A stretch of DNA of 25,556 nucleotides from a virus. Location: IMG/VR virus record IMGVR_UViG_3300022723_000073, positions 1 through 25,556 of that record. The stretch is one strand, 5' to 3'. The position numbers and the translations under genes are program-made. This document shows positions 21,934 to 25,556 of this stretch, in pieces. The notes beneath the pieces are model-generated. The model made no database searches and was not told where the DNA came from. It saw only the letters and a program-made list of their open reading frames with translations. How positions within the stretch are numbered: position 1 is the stretch's first letter; each line of letters begins with the position of its first letter.

Positions 21934-22226
21934 AGCAGTTCTTGACCGACACCGAAGCGCGACACGTCTACGCGACGCTCCTCGAGCTCGCCGGCCTGGA
22001 GGACGGCCGCGGCGCTCAGCAACGGCTCTCGGAGGTCCTCGAGATCACGCCTACCCGGGTGATGCAGATCCGCCGCGGCTACGTGACCCCCGACGCCGTC
22101 GCCGCGCTGCTCGCCAGGCTGGGGGACGGCGAGCTCGAAGACGAGCTCCGCAAGATCGACCGCGCGAAGTACCGGGCGCTCCGCGAGCGCGTGGGTGTGC
22201 TCCACACGTCGGATCGAGACCGCTGA
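21930..22226 (+). CDS. Cro/XRE-type helix-turn-helix regulator
   Basis: This 98-aa protein contains a helix-turn-helix at about residues 29-60. AQQRLSEVLEITPTRVMQIR is followed by RGYVTPDAVAALLARL, which matches the usual pattern of a positioning helix, turn, recognition helix and a closing helix. The N-terminal TDTEARHVYATLLELAG and the C-terminal charged helix could support dimerisation. It is likely to bind the operators near 20375-20414 or the palindrome at 22305-22329, which lies just after its own terminator. The ATG overlaps the preceding stop as ATGA. There is no ligand or protease domain, so it is a Cro-like small repressor rather than a CI-type one. Confidence 0.72.
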   Translation: MKQFLTDTEARHVYATLLELAGLEDGRGAQQRLSEVLEITPTRVMQIRRGYVTPDAVAALLARLGDGELEDELRKIDRAKYRALRERVGVLHTSDRDR

Positions 22227-22246
22227 ACGACCCCCGGAGGACAACG

Positions 22247-22293
22247 AGGCCCCGTGATCTTCCCTCGAGGGGTTGCGGGGCCTTCGTGTGTTT
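22247..22293 (+). terminator. Intrinsic terminator after the HTH gene
   Basis: AGGCCCCG (22247-22254) pairs with CGGGGCCT (22276-22283). The interior contains a smaller CCCTCGAGGG dyad. The stem is followed by TCGTGTGTTT, the most T-rich stretch near any hairpin here. It closes the operon that begins at 20391. Confidence 0.65.
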
Positions 22294-22301
22294 GGTAGAC
22301 A
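22273..22301 (+). promoter_or_regulatory. Promoter candidate for the replication-accessory operon
   Basis: TTGCGG (22273-22278), a 17-base spacer and TAGACA (22296-22301) could drive the SSB-like gene at 22349. The -35 element overlaps the terminator's right arm. A second pairing, TTGAAT (22316-22321) with GACAAT (22340-22345), would start inside the gene and is less likely. Confidence 0.38.
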
Positions 22302-22304
22302 ATG

Positions 22305-22329
22305 TGGGCCGTGCATTGAATGCGGCCCA
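22305..22329 (+). promoter_or_regulatory. 25-bp palindromic operator candidate
   Basis: TGGGCCG (22305-22311) and CGGCCCA (22323-22329) form the outer arms. The centre contains CATT-G-AATG (22314-22322). It lies just after the -10 candidate, covering the expected start of transcription. CATTGAAT occurs again at 22329-22336. This is a likely site for a dimeric regulator. Confidence 0.5.
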
Positions 22330-22348
22330 TTGAATCGGAGACAATCAC

Positions 22349-22867
22349 GTGAGCGACTATCCAAGCGACGACGACGTCCTCCTCGGCGGAGGAGGGCCCC
22401 CCACGTTCAGGTTCGAGACGCTGAACGACGGCGTCCTCGGGACGATCCTGCACTACAAGGTCGAGCAGGCGACGGACATCGACGGCAACCTGCAGACGTG
22501 GGACGACGGCCGGCCTCGGATGCAGGCCGTGGTCACCCTGCAGACCGAGCTCCGGGACCGGGCCATCGACGACGACGACGGCCAGCGCCGCGTGTTCGTC
22601 AAGGGCCGGATGCTGCAGGGGCTCCAGCGGGCGCTCCGCGACGCCGGCCTGACCCGGGCGAAGGACTGCATCGGCGGCATGCTCCGGATCGTCTGGACCG
22701 GCGAGGGCAAGGCGCCGCGCCGCGGCTACTCGCGCCCGAAGCTCTACGACGTGCAGTTCCAGCCGGCCGCCGAGCCGGTCGGCGGCCGCGACACCCGCCC
22801 GGCTCCCTCGACCACCCCGGACCCGACCCCCGACTACAGCGGAGCCGACGATGACATCCCCTTCTAA
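22349..22867 (+). CDS. Single-stranded DNA-binding protein (phage type)
   Basis: This 172-aa protein ends in DYSGADDDIPF. The acidic tail with terminal Ile-Pro-Phe is the hallmark by which SSBs recruit partner proteins. The body (residues 20-140) has OB-fold-like strands (FRFETLNDGVLGTILHYKV, RPRMQAVVTLQTELR, RVFVKGRMLQGLQRALRDAG, GGMLRIVWTGEG) and resembles SSB-like proteins common in phages of high-GC hosts. A disordered Pro/Thr stretch at 145-162 links body and tail. It protects single strands during replication or recombination. The GTG start at 22349 has CGGAGA 8 bases upstream. Its last 17 bases overlap the next small gene. Confidence 0.82.
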   Translation: MSDYPSDDDVLLGGGGPPTFRFETLNDGVLGTILHYKVEQATDIDGNLQTWDDGRPRMQAVVTLQTELRDRAIDDDDGQRRVFVKGRMLQGLQRALRDAGLTRAKDCIGGMLRIVWTGEGKAPRRGYSRPKLYDVQFQPAAEPVGGRDTRPAPSTTPDPTPDYSGADDDIPF

Positions 22868-23036
22868 GGGAGAGCGCGTAGCCGGCGTCCCTCTCTCTGT
22901 GCCTGGGAGGCTGTTCGACGACCACCTCGAGACCCTCGTGATGCGAGCCCAGCGCGTGCTCGAGTGCGTCGAGCAGGGGGACCACGAGGGCGCGGCCACC
23001 ATGCGCGCGACCTGCGAGCCCACTTCGAGGAGGTGA
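22851..23036 (+). CDS. Small protein of unknown function
   Basis: This 61-aa ORF overlaps the end of the SSB-like gene by 17 bases and ends 3 bases before the exonuclease start. The N-terminal 20 residues look unstructured. The remainder is helical (RLFDDHLETLVMRAQRVLEC, VEQGDHEGAATMRATCE). The overlap and tight fit between two well-supported genes favour real translation. No function can be assigned. Confidence 0.55.
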   Translation: MTSPSKGERVAGVPLSVPGRLFDDHLETLVMRAQRVLECVEQGDHEGAATMRATCEPTSRR

Positions 23037-23039
23037 TCC

Positions 23040-24137
23040 GTGGCGCTGCCTGATCCGTGCGACGTCTACCTGGACATCGAGACCCGGCGCTCCCCTCGAG
23101 GGGCTCCAGACTTCGTCAGGGGCTACCCGCCCCCGCTCCCGTTCTTCGAGCTCTGGCAGGACGACGACCCGCCCAAGGTCCGGACCCCTGACGAGGTCAA
23201 GGCCGGCAACCGCAAGGGCGAGACCCGAGAGAAGTACATCGCCGAGCAGGTCGCGAAGGACGAGGCCGCCCTGGCGGCGTGGCGCCTCGAGAGCAACAGG
23301 CGCTACAACGCGCTCCAGGAGGAGCGGGCCCGCAAGGTCGCCGAGCTCGACGAGGCAACGTCGATGGACGCCTTTCAGGGTGGCGAGGTCGGGATGATCG
23401 GCCTGATCCTCGGCGAGGGCGGGAACGCCAAGCTGATCCACCCCCACAACGACCCGGAACTCCCGGACGACCGGCGGATCGCCTACCTCGCGCCGCCGGT
23501 CGACAGCATCACGAAGCGGCTCGAACTCCACCGGCTCGCCGAGTTCCGGAACCTGCAACGCCTCTCCCAGGGGTTGCAGCGCGCGGCCTGGGCCGGCCGG
23601 GACCGCGAGCAGGGCCAGCGAGCCCGGGAGCTCCGGATCCACGCCTGGGGCGGGTGGGACTTCGACTTCCAGTTCATCGCGGTTCGAGCGGCGCTGCTGG
23701 CTCGCTTCGAGAACGCCTACGCGAACCCCCACGACGAGACGCCGCACCTCGACCGCGACCTGGTGTGGCTCGCTTCGAGATTCTGGCACACGGTGCCCTG
23801 GAAAAGCCCAGGGCTCTACGATCCCCGCGACGTGTGGAGCTTCGGCAAGCGCTCGAGGTTCGCTCGAGGCCGACTCGTCCACGTCGCCGAGTTCTTCGGC
23901 GACGAGGTCCCGGCCTGGTACCGAGCGTTCCACCACCGCCGGATCCCCGAGCTGCTCGAGTCGCCTGGCCACCCCTACGCCGGGAGCGACCAGCCGGAGA
24001 TCACGGCGTGGGCGCAGCCTCCCGAGCGCCTCTCGAACCTCGACGTGACCGGCCACGTGTGCCGCCTCGACGTCGAGTGCCTCCGGTACGTCCACGGCGT
24101 GTTCATGGAGACCGGCGTCTGGACGGCGTCGTCGTGA
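23040..24137 (+). CDS. DnaQ-like 3'-5' exonuclease (DEDDh type)
   Basis: This 365-aa protein begins with the exonuclease motif I, D12-x-E14 in VYLDIET. Motif II is GWDFDF at 205-210, with D209 (or D207) as the likely metal ligand. Motif III is H339-x4-D344 in HVCRLDVE, which places it in the DEDDh class. Between motifs I and II, residues 47-105 form a charged coiled-coil-like insertion (VKAGNRKGETREKYIAEQ, AWRLESNRRYNALQEERARK) and then TSMDAFQGGEVGMIGLILGE. That insertion is common in the phage members of this family. It may trim DNA ends during recombination or act with a host polymerase, since no phage polymerase is seen. The GTG at 23040 has GAGGAGG upstream. Confidence 0.8.
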   Translation: MALPDPCDVYLDIETRRSPRGAPDFVRGYPPPLPFFELWQDDDPPKVRTPDEVKAGNRKGETREKYIAEQVAKDEAALAAWRLESNRRYNALQEERARKVAELDEATSMDAFQGGEVGMIGLILGEGGNAKLIHPHNDPELPDDRRIAYLAPPVDSITKRLELHRLAEFRNLQRLSQGLQRAAWAGRDREQGQRARELRIHAWGGWDFDFQFIAVRAALLARFENAYANPHDETPHLDRDLVWLASRFWHTVPWKSPGLYDPRDVWSFGKRSRFARGRLVHVAEFFGDEVPAWYRAFHHRRIPELLESPGHPYAGSDQPEITAWAQPPERLSNLDVTGHVCRLDVECLRYVHGVFMETGVWTASS

Positions 24138-24337
24138 AGCGCCCGCCGAGCCGCCGGCGACAGACGGAGGAGGAGGCCGAGGAGCGCCTCCGCCTCGCGC
24201 GCGTGAGGCGCACACTCCGCCGAGCTCGCAACCGCGGCGAGATCAGCTCGGCCTCCCTCCGCTGCCTCCCCTACTCTCCGCCGGAAACCCACGACGGGCC
24301 CGACGGCTTCGACCTCTTCGGAGACCCCCATGAGTGA
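24134..24337 (+). CDS. Small basic protein of unknown function
   Basis: This 67-aa ORF starts at a GTG overlapping the exonuclease stop as GTGA and ends 8 bases inside the next gene. The N-terminal half is a strongly basic and acidic helix (RRRQTEEEAEERLRLARVRR). The C-terminal half is less ordered (SLRCLPYSPPETHDGPDGFD). Tight coupling on both sides is the main support. No family is recognised. Confidence 0.55.
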   Translation: MKRPPSRRRQTEEEAEERLRLARVRRTLRRARNRGEISSASLRCLPYSPPETHDGPDGFDLFGDPHE

Positions 24338-24608
24338 CCAGCCCACGTCCCGGGCGCCCCAGGTCCGCGCCGACACGGACGCGGCTCGGGTGTTCGGGAC
24401 CCTCCTCGAGACGCGTCGGACCGCGCAGGGCCTCTCGAGGGCCGAGCTCGCCCGGCGCCTCGAGATCGACGTCTCGACGGTGTACCGCCTCGAGACCGGT
24501 GGCCAGCTCCCCTCGGTGTCGATGCTCGTCGGCCTGGCGCACGAGCTCGGCCTGAACCTCGGCGACCTCGAGTGCCTGGCCGACGCCGAGCTCCCGGAGG
24601 AGCCGTGA
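24330..24608 (+). CDS. XRE-family helix-turn-helix regulator
   Basis: This 92-aa protein has a clear XRE helix-turn-helix from about residue 21 to 78. LLETRRTAQGLSRAELARRL leads into EIDVSTVYRLETGGQLPSVS, followed by MLVGLAHELGLNLGDLE. The layout of scaffold helix, positioning helix, recognition helix and closing helices is complete. The N-terminal 18 residues are disordered. It is the second small HTH repressor in the window, and with the one at 21930 could form an opposing pair on the two operator regions. The ATG overlaps the previous gene by 8 bases, and the end overlaps the next start as GTGA. Confidence 0.85.
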   Translation: MSDQPTSRAPQVRADTDAARVFGTLLETRRTAQGLSRAELARRLEIDVSTVYRLETGGQLPSVSMLVGLAHELGLNLGDLECLADAELPEEP

Positions 24609-24931
24609 CCGAGGCCCTGAAGCAGATCAAGCCGTGCGGGCGCTGCGGGAAGCCGATGCACGCCGATCCCACGTTCTACGGCCGGGTGTGCTCGGTCTGC
24701 TACGACGTCGAGAAGAACGGCGAGCGCGCGCGCTCCTGGGGTCGGATCCGCGAGGTCGTGGTCTTCCAGGACGCCCTGATGGAGCTCGCGCTCGCCTCGC
24801 CGACCCTGCTCGAGCGAGCAGCTCGAGCACTGCGGGAGCGCGCCGAGCTCGAGAGCAACGCCGAGCGGTCGTGTGCGTTCCGCGAGGCGGCCGAGCAGCT
24901 CGGCGAGCTCGTCGCCGAGGTGATGGCATGA
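24605..24931 (+). CDS. Small zinc-finger protein with helical C-terminus
   Basis: This 108-aa protein starts VTEALKQIKPCGRCGKPMHA. A CGRC pair near residues 11-14 and a CSVC pair near 30-33 form a likely zinc ribbon or treble clef. The rest is helical and charged (REVVVFQDALMELALASPTL, LERAARALRERAELESNAER). A single further Cys lies in RSCAFRE. Such proteins occur in phage early regions as DNA- or RNA polymerase-binding factors, but no specific family is recognised. The GTG start is coupled to the HTH gene, and its end overlaps the next ATG as ATGA. Confidence 0.68.
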   Translation: MTEALKQIKPCGRCGKPMHADPTFYGRVCSVCYDVEKNGERARSWGRIREVVVFQDALMELALASPTLLERAARALRERAELESNAERSCAFREAAEQLGELVAEVMA

Positions 24932-25556
24932 ACGGCGCGGAGCTTCAGCAAGCGTACGACTGGCTCCGCGCGTGGCCGGTCGACGCGACGATCGCGGACA
25001 TCGCCGAGGGCCTGAACTGGGAGCCGGCTCGAGCTCGGGAGGCCGCGCTCGAGCTGCAGCGGCGCAAGCTGGCCGTGCTCGGGAAGCGGGGGATCCGCGC
25101 CGCCGAGCCGACCGCGGCCGAGGACCCGACCGCCGAGGGGATCGACCCGGAGGCCGCCGCGCCGCCCCCGGCCGACCCCGACGAGCGCCCACCGAGGCCG
25201 CGGCTCCCCCGGCGCCCCCGCCGAGCCGTCGCCAGCGCCGAGCGCGGCAAGCGGCCGTCCCCCTCGGGGTCGACCCACGCCGATCCTCCTCCGGTCCTCG
25301 ACCGAATTGTCCTCGAGGCGCTCGAGCCCGGGGAGATCCGGCAGGGTGAGCGGGCCGGGACCGTCTACGCGCTCGAGGGGACGCCCCCCGACGCTCCCGC
25401 GGTTCGTCAGTCGCCCAAGGTCACCCGGGCGCCGCACGGGGCGCCTCACGCGGAAGCACGGCCAGATCCGGCGCCGCTCCCGAAGCCCGATCCGGAAGCA
25501 CGGCCAGATCCGGCGCCGCTCCCGAAGCCCGATCCGGAAGCACGGCCAGATCCGGC
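24928..25556 (+). CDS. Winged-helix-like protein with proline-rich repeats (runs off the window)
   Basis: The frame is open from the ATG at 24928 to the window end (209 complete codons). Residues 1-50 look like a winged helix: AYDWLRAWPVDATIADIAEG, then ARAREAALELQRRKLAVLGK. Residues 55-120 are disordered and Pro/Arg-rich, and part of this is encoded by the 89-bp repeat read in a different frame from its other copy. A second small folded part may lie at 124-155 (VLDRIVLEALEPGEIRQGER, TVYALEG). The last visible part is a tandem 14-residue repeat, EARPDPAPLPKPDP. DNA-binding is likely; a replication-initiation or regulatory role is a guess, favoured because no other initiator is visible. It may continue across the window join to base 58. 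Confidence 0.65.
   Translation, partial: MNGAELQQAYDWLRAWPVDATIADIAEGLNWEPARAREAALELQRRKLAVLGKRGIRAAEPTAAEDPTAEGIDPEAAAPPPADPDERPPRPRLPRRPRRAVASAERGKRPSPSGSTHADPPPVLDRIVLEALEPGEIRQGERAGTVYALEGTPPDAPAVRQSPKVTRAPHGAPHAEARPDPAPLPKPDPEARPDPAPLPKPDPEARPDP
25185..25273 (+). repeat. 89-bp exact direct repeat, copy 2
   Basis: Identical to 5369-5457, in the same orientation, 19,816 bases away. Here the translated frame is shifted, giving PPRPRLPRRPRRAVASAERG where copy 1 gives TEAAAPPAPPPSRRQRRARQ. What is conserved is therefore the DNA and not the peptide. Confidence 0.97.
25450..25556 (+). repeat. 42-bp tandem repeat at the window end
   Basis: Unit starts at 25452 and 25494 are identical over 42 bases, and a third, partial copy begins at 25536 and reaches the window end. 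The unit is in frame and encodes 14 residues. The true copy number may be larger, because arrays at a contig edge are often collapsed or cut. Confidence 0.88.

Noticed and set aside
21761-22333. A 190-aa open frame overlapping the HTH gene
   Set aside because: It is out of frame with the coupled genes, Arg/Pro-rich, and crosses a terminator. The HTH frame in the same place has a recognisable domain.
22316-22345. TTGAAT-18-GACAAT as the promoter of the SSB-like gene
   Set aside because: Transcription would start after the GTG at 22349. The upstream TTGCGG-17-TAGACA pair fits the gene start better.

Overview
The window reads as the genome, or nearly the whole genome, of a small tailed phage (siphovirus type, Caudoviricetes) of a high-GC bacterium. 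The base composition is about two-thirds G+C or more. Genes are packed tightly, with many GTGA, ATGA or TGATG stop/start overlaps. The order is the classic one: small terminase, large terminase, portal, scaffold, major capsid, connectors, tail tube, frameshifted tail chaperone, tape measure, tail tip and fibres, lysis. I see no integrase, transposase, tRNA, CRISPR array, DNA polymerase, helicase or primase. The host cannot be named from the sequence.

Left arm (77-20128): the virion and lysis genes, almost all on the + strand. DNA packaging and head genes occupy 77-6127. A zinc-ribbon protein, connector and tail-completion proteins and the tail tube follow (6131-8323). Next come a G/GT tail chaperone pair joined by a -1 slippery site (8370-9001), the tape measure (9382-11280) and a large tail-tip protein with sialidase-type Asp boxes (11293-14616). 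A hub-like protein (14616-16232), an XhlA-like holin candidate, an unknown helical protein and an M15-type endolysin lie at 16268-17528. A beta-rich host-contact block (17567-20128) contains the only minus-strand genes, a two-gene unit with a membrane-anchored proline-rich protein and another beta-rich virion-like protein.

Right arm (20174 to the end): small regulatory and replication-accessory genes. It holds a 68-aa basic protein, a promoter with duplicated operators, an 80-aa protein, a pentapeptide-repeat protein, zinc-finger proteins, two HTH regulators, an SSB-like protein with an acidic DDDIPF tail, a DEDDh exonuclease, and a winged-helix-like gene that runs off the window end into 42-bp tandem repeats. 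Joining the last base to the first keeps that last gene open in frame to a stop at 56-58, just before the small terminase gene. This suggests a circularly permuted, complete genome of about 25.6 kb that relies on the host for replication enzymes.

Four features stand out. (1) Two exact duplications, 65 bp of the large terminase gene and 89 bp of the gene after the capsid gene, recur about 20 kb away in right-arm genes, the second in a different reading frame. (2) The palindromes CTCGAG and GAGCTC are strongly over-represented in every reading frame, like a highly iterated palindrome. (3) A family of extended -10 promoters (TGNTAGGST/TGCTACCCT) sits at gene junctions, including an overlapping back-to-back pair at the minus-strand unit. 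(4) GC-rich hairpins are placed next to ribosome binding sites.
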